Of a stretch of DNA of 64,000 nt, positions 8,824 to 16,335 are shown piece by piece (within the stretch, counting starts at the first letter, position 1; each line of letters begins with the position of its first letter). The stretch comes from Actinoplanes ianthinogenes. GTDB lineage: Bacteria; Actinomycetota; Actinomycetes; Mycobacteriales; Micromonosporaceae. The position numbers were made by a program, and so were the translations under genes. Location: assembly GCF_018324205.1 (NCBI RefSeq), contig NZ_AP023356.1:9616501-9680500 (forward strand), in the 5' to 3' direction. The notes beneath the pieces are model-generated. The model was not told where the DNA came from. It made no database searches and was given only the letters and a program-made list of their open reading frames with translations.

Positions 8824-9578
8824 TCCGCCAGCGCCCGGGAGATCGCCCGGGCGCTCGATCGCACCAACGGCGACAGTGCGTGCGGTGAGAACGAGCCGTA
8901 CCGCACCACCAGCGAGACCGCCGCGACCACGGAACCGTGCGGGTCCCGGATCGGCGCCGCCACCGACAGCGCGTCCACCGTCACCTGCCGATCGCTGACC
9001 GCGAAGCCGTTGGTCCGTACGTCGGCCAGCATCCGCAGCAGCACCTGCGGATCCGTCACCGTGTACGGCGTGAACCGCTCCACCGGCGCCGCCAGGATCT
9101 CCTGCTGCACCTCGCGCGGCGCGTGCGCCAGCAGCACCAGCCCCACCCCGGTCACCGACAGCGCGAACCGTCCACCCACCCGGGTGTGCACCGGCACCGC
9201 CCGGCTCCCGGCGATCCGCTCCACGAAGACCAGCTCGTTGCCCTCCCGGACGGCCAGCTGCACGTTCTCGTGGGTCACCTGGGACAGATCCTCCAGATAG
9301 GGCAACGCCCGCTCGCGCAGCCCCTGCCCGCGCGGCGCCAGCGCGGCCACCTCCCACAACCGCAGCCCGACGCGGTAGCAGCCGGCGGCGTCCCGCTCCA
9401 GCGCACCCCACGCGACCAGCTCCCCGGCCAGCCGGTGCACCGTCGACAGCGGCAGCCCGGAGCGCCGCGCCACGTCGGTCAGCGTCAGCGAGGTGTGCCG
9501 CGGCCCGAACGCCTCGAAGATCCGCAAAGCCCGGCTGAGCACCGGCCCGGTCACCGGACGCCGCCCACCGTTCCCCAT
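8757..9578 (-). CDS. IclR-family regulator of the vanAB-like operon
   Basis: 273 residues. N-terminal winged helix (VLSRALRIFEAF, LTDVARRSGLPLSTVHRLAGELVAWGAL) and a C-terminal GAF-like effector domain with VGGRFALSVTGVGLVLLAHAP and a terminal DPHGSVVAAVSLV, both diagnostic of IclR. It is divergent from the Rieske oxygenase gene across 74 bp that hold a TTCCG-N5-CGGAA palindrome, so it most likely regulates that operon in response to an aromatic acid. The C-terminal 15-20 residues run past the usual family end and overlap the permease gene. Confidence 0.92.
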   Translation of the reverse strand: MGNGGRRPVTGPVLSRALRIFEAFGPRHTSLTLTDVARRSGLPLSTVHRLAGELVAWGALERDAAGCYRVGLRLWEVAALAPRGQGLRERALPYLEDLSQVTHENVQLAVREGNELVFVERIAGSRAVPVHTRVGGRFALSVTGVGLVLLAHAPREVQQEILAAPVERFTPYTVTDPQVLLRMLADVRTNGFAVSDRQVTVDALSVAAPIRDPHGSVVAAVSLVVRYGSFSPHALSPLVRSSARAISRALADQSSGWRASASGSVPASSQAPR

Positions 9579-9595
9579 CGACCGATGATGACACC

Positions 9596-9610
9596 TTCCG
9601 ACTTACGGAA
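9596..9610. promoter_or_regulatory. Probable IclR operator
   Basis: TTCCG-ACTTA-CGGAA, a perfect 5-bp inverted repeat with a 5-nt centre, midway between the divergent iclR and vanA-like starts. Half-sites of this kind are usual for IclR regulators. Confidence 0.6.
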
Positions 9611-9652
9611 ACCCCCGATGCCTGGATGCGATCCACGTCACAAACTCCCGGC

Positions 9653-10672
9653 ATGCAGAACATGTGGTACGTCGCCGCCTACGGCCGTGAGATCGGCCGC
9701 ACCCTCTTCTCCCGCACCGTCTGCGGTGAGTCGATCCTGTTCTGGCGCACCGAGGCCGGCTCGGTCACCGCCATGTCCGACCGCTGCGTGCACCGCCGAT
9801 TCCCGCTCGCCGAGCAGCCCAGCCACCTGGTCGGCGACACCGTGGTCTGCGGGTATCACGGTTTCACCTACGGCGCCGACGGCGTCTGCGTCGCCGTGCC
9901 CGGCCAGACCCGGGTCCCGCGGACCGCCCGCCTCAAGACCTATCCGGTCGTCGAACAGGACTCGTTCGTCTGGGTCTTCATCGGCGACCCGGCCCTGGCC
10001 GCGTCGACCCGGATCCCCCGCGCCCCCTGGCTCGACCAGCCGGGCTGGACCGTCGTCTCCGGCATGGAGCCGCTGCAAGCCCGGGCAAGCCTGCTGATCG
10101 ACAACCTGATGGACCTGTCGCACGAGACGTACCTGCACGGCGGTTACATCGGCACGCCCGAGGTCGCCGAGACCCCGATCACCACCGAGGTCGACGAGGA
10201 CGCCGGGATCGTCTACGTCTCCCGGCGGATGGCCGACGCCGCCTGCCCGCCGTTCTACGCCAAATCGACCGGGATCACCGGGCGGATCACCCGCTGGCAG
10301 GACATCGAGTACACCCCGCCCTGCCTGTACGTCCTGCACAGCCGGATCGCGCCCGTCGGGGTGCTCCCCCACGACGACGGCACCGACCCGGACGCGTTCC
10401 ACGTCGAGGTGGTCTACGCGATCACCCCGGAGACCGATCGCTCCACCCACGACTTCTGGGCGGTGGCCCGCGACTTCGCCCTCGACGACCAGGGCGTGAG
10501 CGACTTCCTCGCGGAGAGCAACCGGACCGTCGTGCTCCAGGACGTGACCGCGCTGAACGTCCTGGAGAAGGTCATCGCCTCCGAGCCGGACGGCTACCAG
10601 GAGCTGTCCATCAACATCGACACCGGCGGCCTGGCCGCCCGCCGCATGATCGCCAAGCTGGCCGGCCGATGA
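9653..10672 (+). CDS. vanA: Rieske oxygenase, vanillate O-demethylase subunit A type
   Basis: 339 residues from ATG 9653 (MQNMWYVAAYG is the standard start of this family). Rieske cluster ligands are C45-x-H47 and C66-x2-H69 (RCVHRRFPL, CGYHGFTY). The mononuclear iron site is the DNLMDLSHETYLH stretch. Enzymes of this group remove methyl groups from aryl methyl ethers such as vanillate, using electrons from a VanB reductase, which is encoded two genes downstream. Vanillate itself is the likeliest substrate but other methoxylated aromatics are possible, as no neighbouring ring-cleavage gene fixes the pathway. Confidence 0.88.
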   Translation: MQNMWYVAAYGREIGRTLFSRTVCGESILFWRTEAGSVTAMSDRCVHRRFPLAEQPSHLVGDTVVCGYHGFTYGADGVCVAVPGQTRVPRTARLKTYPVVEQDSFVWVFIGDPALAASTRIPRAPWLDQPGWTVVSGMEPLQARASLLIDNLMDLSHETYLHGGYIGTPEVAETPITTEVDEDAGIVYVSRRMADAACPPFYAKSTGITGRITRWQDIEYTPPCLYVLHSRIAPVGVLPHDDGTDPDAFHVEVVYAITPETDRSTHDFWAVARDFALDDQGVSDFLAESNRTVVLQDVTALNVLEKVIASEPDGYQELSINIDTGGLAARRMIAKLAGR

Positions 10673-10827
10673 GCAAACTGCTGCGGGTCAGCTGGCTGCC
10701 CGGCTCCGACCGGCTGCGCGGGCGCTGCCACTGCGGCGCCGAGGCCGAGGGCGACGACCCGACCGCCATGTGGGAGTGGCTCCAGGCGCACCCCGATCAC
10801 CCGGCGAGCGGACCGGTGCCCGCGTGA
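10669..10827 (+). CDS. 52-residue Cys/His mini-protein between vanA and vanB
   Basis: ATG in an ATGA overlap with the vanA stop; its own stop overlaps the vanB GTG start (GTGA), so it is coupled on both sides and is most unlikely to be chance. The product contains the compact motif GRCHCGAEAEGDDP followed by AMWEWLQAHPDHP. The C-x-C pair with a nearby His suggests a metal or redox site, but there are too few ligands for a full zinc ribbon in one chain. I do not recognise a family. A role as accessory to the Rieske system is inference from position. Confidence 0.75.
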   Translation: MSKLLRVSWLPGSDRLRGRCHCGAEAEGDDPTAMWEWLQAHPDHPASGPVPA

Positions 10828-11726
10828 AACTGCTGATCACCCGACGTTTTGAGCTCGCCGCCGGTGTCGTGGCGCTGGACCTGCGGCACCCGGACGGCGC
10901 GGAGCTGCCCGGCTGGGCGCCCGGCGCGCACGTCGACCTGCACCTGCGCGAGGGCCTGACCCGCCAGTACTCGCTGTGCGGCGACCCGGCCGACCGCACG
11001 ACCTGGCGGATCGCCGTCCGCCTGCGGCCACGGGGCCGCGGCGGCTCCCGGCACGTCCACGACCTGCTGTCCGCGAACGATCAGGTCGAGGTGTCCGGCC
11101 CGCGCAACCACTTCGCGCTGCGCCCGGCCCCGCGATACCTCTTCATAGCCGGCGGCATCGGCATCACCCCGATCCTGCCGATGCTCGCCGCCGCCGCGGA
11201 CGCCGCCTGGGAGCTGCACTATGCGGGCCGCGGCGCGGCCACGATGCCGTTCCGACAAGATCTCTTACGGTACGGCGACCAGGTCACGTTCTACCCCGAC
11301 GGCGGCCTCGACCTGGACGCCCTGGCCGGCGCGCACGCCCCGGACACCCTGGTCTACTGCTGCGGCCCGGAGAGTCTCCTGCTCGCCGCCGAGGCCCGCT
11401 GGCCCGGCCCGAACCTGCACGTCGAGCGCTTCACGCCACGCGACGATCGCAAGGTGCGGACGGGCTTCGATATCGAACTGACCCGCACCGGCAGAACCCT
11501 GTCCGTTCCCGACGACCGGTCGATCCTGGAGGTCCTCGAGGACAACGGCGTCGACGTGCTCTCGTCCTGCCGCGAGGGCACCTGCGGCACGTGCGAGACG
11601 ACCGTCCTGGCCGGCCGGGTCGATCATCGGGACAGCCTGCTCACCCCGGCCGAGCGAGACGCGCACGACACGATGTTCGTCTGCGTGTCCCGGGCCGCGG
11701 GTGACCGGCTGGTGCTGGACCTCTGA
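10824..11726 (+). CDS. vanB: Vanillate O-demethylase reductase subunit type (FNR plus 2Fe-2S)
   Basis: 300 residues from GTG 10824. The FNR-like flavin domain has RQYSLCGDP, the NAD domain has GGIGITPILPML, and the C-terminal plant-type ferredoxin has CREGTCGTC with the fourth Cys in FVCVSRA. This order (flavin, NAD, C-terminal 2Fe-2S) is that of class IA oxygenase reductases such as VanB. It passes electrons from NAD(P)H to the VanA Rieske cluster. Coupled to the mini-ORF by the GTGA overlap. Confidence 0.92.
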   Translation: MKLLITRRFELAAGVVALDLRHPDGAELPGWAPGAHVDLHLREGLTRQYSLCGDPADRTTWRIAVRLRPRGRGGSRHVHDLLSANDQVEVSGPRNHFALRPAPRYLFIAGGIGITPILPMLAAAADAAWELHYAGRGAATMPFRQDLLRYGDQVTFYPDGGLDLDALAGAHAPDTLVYCCGPESLLLAAEARWPGPNLHVERFTPRDDRKVRTGFDIELTRTGRTLSVPDDRSILEVLEDNGVDVLSSCREGTCGTCETTVLAGRVDHRDSLLTPAERDAHDTMFVCVSRAAGDRLVLDL

Positions 11727-11772
11727 TCGGGGCGCCGCCGGGCGTGCTCGCCACCGGAGAATCCAGGGCAAG

Positions 11773-11778
11773 TAGCGT
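11773..11778 (+). promoter_or_regulatory. -10 box of a leaderless gene (TAGCGT)
   Basis: TANNNT hexamer 7 nt before the ATG of the DUF952 gene with no ribosome site between, as expected for a leaderless transcript. Confidence 0.5.
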
Positions 11779-11785
11779 CTGGGCC

Positions 11786-12136
11786 ATGACCGAACTGCTT
11801 CACCTCACCGAACGAGAGACCTGGGAGGCCGCCCTCCCCACCGGCTGGTATCGCACCTCCACCCGCGGGGTCTCGCTGGAGCAGCAGGGCTTCATCCACT
11901 GCTCGCTGCCGCACCAGCTGCGTGGCGTCGCCGAGTTCGTCTACCGGGACGCCACGGAGGACCTCGTCGTCCTGGTCATCGACAGCGAGCGCCTCGACGC
12001 ACCGGTCAAGTACGAGGCCATGGAGCCGGGCGCCGACGAGTTCCCGCACATCTACGGCCCGGTGCCGGCGAGCGCCGTGAGCCGGGTCGTTCCCGTGGAG
12101 CGCGACGATCAGGGCCGCATGCTGCTGCCGGAGTGA
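11786..12136 (+). CDS. DUF952-family protein
   Basis: 116 residues from ATG 11786. The sequence has the family hallmarks LLHLTERETWEAA, QGFIHCSLPHQLRGVAEFVYR, LVVLVIDSERLDAPVKYEA and FPHIYGPVPASAV. DUF952 proteins adopt an ADP-ribosyltransferase-like fold (by relation to the RNA 2'-phosphotransferase/KptA group) but their reaction is not established. The start is placed by similarity and by the TAGCGT box; there is no ribosome site. Its 3' end overlaps the convergent membrane protein gene by 28 bp. Confidence 0.88.
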   Translation: MTELLHLTERETWEAALPTGWYRTSTRGVSLEQQGFIHCSLPHQLRGVAEFVYRDATEDLVVLVIDSERLDAPVKYEAMEPGADEFPHIYGPVPASAVSRVVPVERDDQGRMLLPE

Positions 12137-12558
12137 GCGACGACCGCTCGGTACACCCTGGTGCCCGCGACCCCCAGGAGCCAGCAGATGACGACCCAGC
12201 CGGTCGGGAGGGTCCAGGCGGCGCCCCAGCCGGCCTCGTCGGCGCTGCTCAGCGGGGCGCGCGGGCCGACGCCCAGGGAGAGGGCGGCGAAGACGGCGGC
12301 CGCGATCCCGGACAGGACCGGGACCGCGACGCCGCGCGAGACCAGCACCGAGCAGGCCGCCGTGACCAGCCACAGCGACGCGCCGGAGAGCATCGCGGCG
12401 GCGCTGGTGGCGTGATCCTGCGCGGTCGCGGTCTCGCCGAAAAACGGCGCGGACGCGATCAGTGCCACCCACACGGACCAGGCCGCACCCGGCAGCGCGA
12501 GCAGGAACAGGATCCAGGACGTGCCGGCGCCACCACGAGACTCGATCACGCCGCCCAT
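12109..12558 (-). CDS. Four-helix membrane protein, unknown function
   Basis: 149 residues from the ATG at 12558; a longer frame to 12666 would run across the adjacent palindrome and encode only Gly/Arg-rich sequence, so it was rejected. Four hydrophobic segments (about 12-38, 50-72, 76-95, 117-140) are separated by short loops. No motif recognised. It lies just downstream of, and on the same strand as, the DUF2975/XRE pair. Confidence 0.55.
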   Translation of the reverse strand: MGGVIESRGGAGTSWILFLLALPGAAWSVWVALIASAPFFGETATAQDHATSAAAMLSGASLWLVTAACSVLVSRGVAVPVLSGIAAAVFAALSLGVGPRAPLSSADEAGWGAAWTLPTGWVVICWLLGVAGTRVYRAVVAHSGSSMRP

Positions 12559-12570
12559 CCTGCGCGATCC

Positions 12571-12595
12571 GATCAAGCGGCCCGGCCGCTTGATC
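12571..12595. repeat. 25-bp palindrome before the membrane protein gene
   Basis: GATCAAGCGGC-CCG-GCCGCTTGATC, 11-bp arms. A direct partial copy (ATCAAGCGGCC) lies at about 12619-12629. It sits between the XRE gene and the membrane gene and could act as a terminator for the former or as an operator for the latter. Confidence 0.6.
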
Positions 12596-12620
12596 GTGCC
12601 GCCCATCCCGCCCGACCCCA

Positions 12621-12854
12621 TCAAGCGGCCGGGCCACGCACCGTGAACAGGTCGCCGGGCTGGCACTGGAGCACCTCACAGAGCGCGGTCAGCGTGCTGA
12701 ATCGGATCGCCCGCGCCCGCCCGTTCTTCAGGATCGACAGGTTGGCCAGGGTGAGACCGACCCGGTCGGCCAGCTCGGTCAGGGTCAGACCGCGCTCGGC
12801 GAGAAGCTTGTCGAGATGCACCTCCACCCGGTGCTCGTCCTCGGGTGGCATCAC
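12621..12854 (-). CDS. YozG-like XRE helix-turn-helix regulator
   Basis: 77 residues. Almost the whole protein is one Cro/CI-type HTH: LDKLLAERGLTLTELADRVGLTLANLSILKNGRARAIRFSTLTALCEVLQCQPGDLF. This is the short YozG type that is nearly always encoded next to a DUF2975 membrane protein. It starts inside the stop of the DUF2975 gene (ATGA), so both are made from one mRNA. It probably autoregulates through the TATCGATA-type palindrome upstream of the pair. Confidence 0.92.
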   Translation of the reverse strand: MMPPEDEHRVEVHLDKLLAERGLTLTELADRVGLTLANLSILKNGRARAIRFSTLTALCEVLQCQPGDLFTVRGPAA

Positions 12855-13429
12855 ACCACCCCGTCGAGCTCGACGCGCATGGCCCGGCCGCGGCGCAGGA
12901 TCTCACCGATCGCGAACGCCCCGAACCCGGCGAACCCCCAGGCCAGCGGCACCAAGAAATCCAGCACCGCATAGGTCCCGCCGACACCCACGCTGTCACT
13001 GAGCCGGGTCCGGGCGAAGAAGTCGACGATCCACACGACCGGGCCGCCGAGCACCAGCACCAGCCCGAGCCGGTGGAAGCTCCGGGCCATGCCGGGCCCG
13101 AACGGATCCGCCCGGCGCGCCTGACCCACCGCCCGCCAGAGCAGCGCCAGCGTCGCCAGGATCAACACCTGCCGGGGCAGCATCCCGGTCAGGGCCCACG
13201 CCACCTGGCCCGCCGACGGATGCAGGATCTCGACACCGACCGAGGATCCGAGGGCGATCCCGGACGGCAGGTCGGGCGTCACCGCACCGGTCACGGCGAC
13301 CTCGGCGTCGATGGACTGGCCGGAGAGCAGCGCCACCACCCCGACGACCGTGCCGAGACCCGCGGCGATCAGCGCCACCAGGAGCAACCCGTGCAGTTCG
13401 TCGAGCCAGTCGGGCCGGCGAAGGGTCAT
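12851..13429 (-). CDS. DUF2975-family membrane protein
   Basis: 192 residues with four hydrophobic segments (about 14-36, 75-98, 115-133, 150-172) and the conserved patch ADPFGPGMARSFHRLG between helices two and three, typical of DUF2975. Function is unknown; family members are paired with a small XRE regulator as here. A good ribosome site (AAGGAG) lies 7 nt before the ATG and overlaps the left arm of the upstream palindrome. Confidence 0.9.
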   Translation of the reverse strand: MTLRRPDWLDELHGLLLVALIAAGLGTVVGVVALLSGQSIDAEVAVTGAVTPDLPSGIALGSSVGVEILHPSAGQVAWALTGMLPRQVLILATLALLWRAVGQARRADPFGPGMARSFHRLGLVLVLGGPVVWIVDFFARTRLSDSVGVGGTYAVLDFLVPLAWGFAGFGAFAIGEILRRGRAMRVELDGVV

Positions 13430-13436
13430 CGCTGAA

Positions 13437-13476
13437 CTCCTTATCGATAGTCGATATATTGATAATCGATAAGGAG
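13437..13476. promoter_or_regulatory. Operator of the DUF2975/XRE operon
   Basis: A 12-bp perfect inverted repeat CTCCTTATCGAT / ATCGATAAGGAG encloses 16 bp that contain further TCGATA and TTGATA half-sites, giving four similar boxes in 40 bp of very AT-rich DNA. The right-hand arm plus core also supplies the promoter; the left arm contains the ribosome site. Such TATCGATA boxes are what a short XRE regulator would bind, so autorepression is likely. Confidence 0.75.
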
Positions 13477-13510
13477 TGGCGGTCTGTCAACCCTTACGGC
13501 AGCCCGAGGG

Positions 13511-13849
13511 TCATCGCGACGGGTGCTCGGCCACCTGCAAGACCTCGATGACCAGGCGGGCGATGTGCGGGCCGGACACCGCGTACACCTGGCGGCGGCC
13601 CTCGCGGCGAACCCGGACCAGGCCGGCCAGTCGCAGTTTGCCGAGGTGCTGGGAGACCGCCGGGCGGGCCGAACCGGTGGCGGCGGTCAGCGCGGACACG
13701 TCCCGCTCCCCGGGGAGCAGGGCGGCGAGCAGGCGCAGGCGGGTGGGGTCGGCGAGCATCGACAGCATGGTCGTTGCCACGGCGATGGTGTCGCCTGAAG
13801 GGTGTTTTTGCAGGTCACTGGCATCTGCAACGTTGTCGCGTGCGCGCAT
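13511..13849 (-). CDS. ArsR/SmtB-family regulator
   Basis: 112 residues from the ATG at 13849. Winged helix: MLADPTRLRLLAALLPGERDVSALTAATGSARPAVSQHLGKLRLAGLVRVRREGRRQVYAV, the classic ArsR core. A C-terminal helix (HIARLVIEVLQVAEHPSR) carries two His residues and may hold the alpha5 metal site, but no Cys is present. Divergent from a zinc CDF exporter with a 51-bp shared gap, so it is most likely a zinc- or cobalt-responsive repressor of that gene. Confidence 0.9.
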   Translation of the reverse strand: MRARDNVADASDLQKHPSGDTIAVATTMLSMLADPTRLRLLAALLPGERDVSALTAATGSARPAVSQHLGKLRLAGLVRVRREGRRQVYAVSGPHIARLVIEVLQVAEHPSR

Positions 13850-13866
13850 GAGCACATATTATGGGC
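13850..13866. promoter_or_regulatory. Shared AT-rich promoter core between arsR and the CDF gene
   Basis: ACATATTATG offers TATTAT as a rightward -10 and CATAAT as a leftward -10. The leftward one lies about 8 nt from the arsR ATG (leaderless). One bound repressor here would block both genes. Confidence 0.4.
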
Positions 13867-13900
13867 GTGCCGGGAAGAAGAGAAGACGGGGGAAGCAGCG

Positions 13901-15241
13901 ATGGCCACGCACCAGCACGGGCACGAGCACGGCCACGAACCCGAGCATGGGGCCGAGCATGGGCACGGGAATGGGCATGGCCATGGGCCCGGGCATGGGG
14001 CCGAACATGGCCACGGGAACGGGCATGGCCATGGGGCCGGGCATGGGCCCGAGCACGAGCACCGGAACGGACATGGCCATGGGCCCGGGCATGGGGCCGA
14101 ACATGGCCACGGGAACGGGCATGGCCATGGGGCCGGGCATGGGCCCGAGCACGAGCACCGGAACGGACATGGCCATGGGCCCGGGCATGGGGCCGAACAT
14201 GGCCACGGGAACGGGCATGGCCATGGGCACGGCGCCACCGGCTCGATGCGCGACGCGTGGCACAAGATCCGGCATCGGCTCACGCCGCACTCGCACGACA
14301 CCGCCGACAAGGTCGACGACGCCCTGGAGTCCTCCCGCGCCGGGATGCGCGCCCTCTGGATCTCCCTGGCCGCCCTCACGCTGACCGCTTTAGTTCAGGC
14401 CGCCGTCGTCGCCCTCTCCGGCTCCGTCGCCCTGCTCGGCGACACCCTGCACAACGTCGCCGATGCCCTGACCGCCGTACCGTTAGGAATCGCCTTCCTG
14501 CTCGGCCGCCGGGCCGCGACCAGGGCGTACACCTATGGTTTCGGTCGTGCCGAGGACCTCGCCGGCGTAGCGATCGTCCTGGTGATCGCCGCCTCCGCAG
14601 CCGCGTCGGCGTTCTTCGCCGTGCGCCGCCTGGTCGAGCCGCAGGCGATGACCCATCTGCCCTGGGTGCTCGCGGCGGGCGTGGTGGGTTTCGCCGGCAA
14701 CGAGCTGGTCGCCCGCTACCGGATCGCGGTCGGCCGGCGGATCGGCTCGGCCGCCCTGGTCGCCGACGGCCTGCACGCCCGGACCGACGGCTTCGCCTCG
14801 CTCGCCGTGGTGCTCGCGGCGTGCGGCGCGGCGCTCGGCTGGCGCTGGGCCGACCCGGTCGTCGGGTTGCTGATCACCGCGGCGATCCTGTTCGTGCTCA
14901 AGGACGCCGCCCGCGAGGTGTACCGCCGCCTGATGGATCGGGTCGATCCGGACCTGGTCGACCACGCCGAGCGGGCGTTGCGCCTGATCCCGGGCGTGCG
15001 CGACGTGTCCGCGCTGCGGATGCGCTGGGTCGGGCACCGGCTGCACGCCGAGGCCGCCGTGGTGGTCGACGCGCACCTGAGCCTGATGGCCGCGCACGAG
15101 ATCGCCGCCGACGCCGAGCACCAGCTCACCCACCACGTCCCCCGGCTCACCGAGGCGACCGTCCACGTCGACCCGGACACCTACCCCGGCGCGGAGCACC
15201 ACCTGCGCATCTCGCACGCCCGCATCGGCGCGACACCCTGA
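13901..15241 (+). CDS. CDF-family zinc exporter with long His-rich repeat N-terminus
   Basis: 446 residues from ATG 13901 (GGGGGAAG ribosome site). Residues 1-110 are almost only His, Gly, Glu, Pro, Asn and Ala in HGH/EHGH pattern, built from a 32-residue unit repeated about 2.5 times. Then come six membrane helices (about 145-335) with the intramembrane metal motifs GDTLHNVADAL (HxxxD) and ADGLHARTDGF (HxxxD), and a C-terminal cytoplasmic metal-binding domain with HLSLMAAHEIAADAEHQL. The motif pair fits Zn2+/H+ antiport. The His-rich tail is far longer than in ordinary CDF proteins and could buffer metal. Confidence 0.93.
   Translation: MATHQHGHEHGHEPEHGAEHGHGNGHGHGPGHGAEHGHGNGHGHGAGHGPEHEHRNGHGHGPGHGAEHGHGNGHGHGAGHGPEHEHRNGHGHGPGHGAEHGHGNGHGHGHGATGSMRDAWHKIRHRLTPHSHDTADKVDDALESSRAGMRALWISLAALTLTALVQAAVVALSGSVALLGDTLHNVADALTAVPLGIAFLLGRRAATRAYTYGFGRAEDLAGVAIVLVIAASAAASAFFAVRRLVEPQAMTHLPWVLAAGVVGFAGNELVARYRIAVGRRIGSAALVADGLHARTDGFASLAVVLAACGAALGWRWADPVVGLLITAAILFVLKDAAREVYRRLMDRVDPDLVDHAERALRLIPGVRDVSALRMRWVGHRLHAEAAVVVDAHLSLMAAHEIAADAEHQLTHHVPRLTEATVHVDPDTYPGAEHHLRISHARIGATP
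13985..14226 (+). repeat. 96-bp tandem repeat encoding the His-rich arm
   Basis: Units begin at 13985, 14081 and 14177 (third copy about 50 bp) and are close to identical. 96 bp keeps the frame, so each copy adds 32 residues with about 12 His. A diverged shorter version lies just upstream (13940-13984). Confidence 0.9.
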
Positions 15242-15387
15242 GATCAAATTCTCTATTTACGCAGGTCCGCCGGGGTGCAGACCGCATGCTCCCGCGCGGG
15301 CCGAGGCCGGCGATCTGGCCGCTGACGCGTCCAAACCAATCGCCGCCCTCTTCACTGTCCGCCGCTGGTCCCGGAGATCAACCCCCA

Positions 15388-15670
15388 GCTGGCCCCCAGC
15401 GCCCTATCCGACTCCCGGAAAGGGCCACCAGCACCAGCCCGACACCCCCGGCTGGCCCTCAGCGCCCTATCCCATGGCCGGATAGGGCCACCAGGACCAG
15501 CCCGACACTCCCCGGCTGGCCCTCAGCGCCCTATCCCATGGCCGGATAGGGCCACCAGGACCAGCCCGACACTCCCCGGCTGGCCCCCAGCGCCCTATCC
15601 CAGCCCCGGAAAGGGCCACCAGGACCAGCCGGACACTCCCCGGCTGGTGCTCAGCGCCCCAGGGCAGGCG
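15388..15670. repeat. 64-bp tandem hairpin array
   Basis: Intergenic array, units starting near 15388, 15451, 15515, 15579 and 15643 (period 63-64 bp; the last is degenerate). Each unit contains GCCCTATCC-N7-GGATAGGGC, perfect in units 2 and 3 and with one A/A mismatch in units 1 and 4, flanked by GGCTGG...CCAGCC that extends the fold. It lies in the 530-bp gap after the CDF gene; no ORF is convincing here. It could be a multi-hairpin terminator or a protein-binding array. Confidence 0.85.
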
Positions 15671-15759
15671 CGGGATCGGGCCAGGCCGCTTGACGCCCCT
15701 GGCACAGGGGATGTCTCACTGTCCGCGGGTGGTCAGCGCAAGCCAAGATCAACGATGGA

Positions 15760-15765
15760 TAGGGT
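15760..15765 (+). promoter_or_regulatory. -10 box of a leaderless gene (TAGGGT)
   Basis: TANNNT hexamer 6 nt before the GTG of the acetyltransferase gene, with no ribosome site. Confidence 0.5.
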
Positions 15766-15771
15766 GGCATT

Positions 15772-16335
15772 GTGACTACTCCCGAGATCGCGGTGGCCAC
15801 CCCGGCCGACCGCCCGCAGATCGTCGAGTCGCTGGTCGCCACCTTCGCCACCGACCCGGTGATCCGGTGGTTCTTCCCCAGCGACGACGCCTACCCGGAG
15901 CAGGCCGCGGCGTTCTTCGGCTACCTGTTCGACAAGCGGGTCGGGCTCGGCGCCGTCTACGTCGCCGAGGGCGGCAACGCCGTCGCGATCTGGGAGCCGC
16001 CGGCCACCGGTGCCGTCACCCCCGTGCCGGCGCCGAGCATGCCGGCCGACGTGCGGGAGCGGCTCGACGCCTACGACCGGATGATGCACGCGCTGCTGCC
16101 CACCGAGCCGTACTGGTATCTCGGGGTCCTCGGCACCCACCCGGACCACCACGGCCGCCGCCTCGGGCACGCCGTGATGGCCGAGGGCCTGCGACGCGCC
16201 GCCGACGCCGGTCTCCCGGCCGTCCTGGAGACCGCCACCGAGGGCAACGTCCGGATGTACGAGCGGGCCGGCTGGAAGGTCATCGCCTCCGCCACCGACC
16301 CGATCCCAATCTGGGTGCTCGCTCAGGGGCGGTAA
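15772..16335 (+). CDS. GNAT-family N-acetyltransferase
   Basis: 187 residues, GTG start. The acetyl-CoA binding region is YLGVLGTHPDHHGRRLGHAVMAEGLRRA (the Q/RxxGxG/A motif appears as HGRRLGHA), followed by PAVLETATEGNVRMYERAGWKVIA, the usual beta5-alpha4 pair. The N-terminus with FATDPVIRWFFP matches the subgroup of GNATs found widely in actinobacteria with unknown acceptor. Ends 13 bp inside the convergent YiaAB gene. Confidence 0.9.
   Translation: MTTPEIAVATPADRPQIVESLVATFATDPVIRWFFPSDDAYPEQAAAFFGYLFDKRVGLGAVYVAEGGNAVAIWEPPATGAVTPVPAPSMPADVRERLDAYDRMMHALLPTEPYWYLGVLGTHPDHHGRRLGHAVMAEGLRRAADAGLPAVLETATEGNVRMYERAGWKVIASATDPIPIWVLAQGR

Noticed and set aside
7165..9663. 832-codon open frame on the minus strand across the permease and IclR genes
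   Set aside because: It is a GC-skew shadow: the composition is Arg/Gly/Ala-rich and the two overlapping genes carry recognised domains.
13859..14296. Antisense Met/Pro/Gly repeat protein (GPMPGPMAM) opposite the His-rich region
   Set aside because: It is simply the complement of the His-codon repeat; no ribosome site, and the plus-strand CDF start is well placed.
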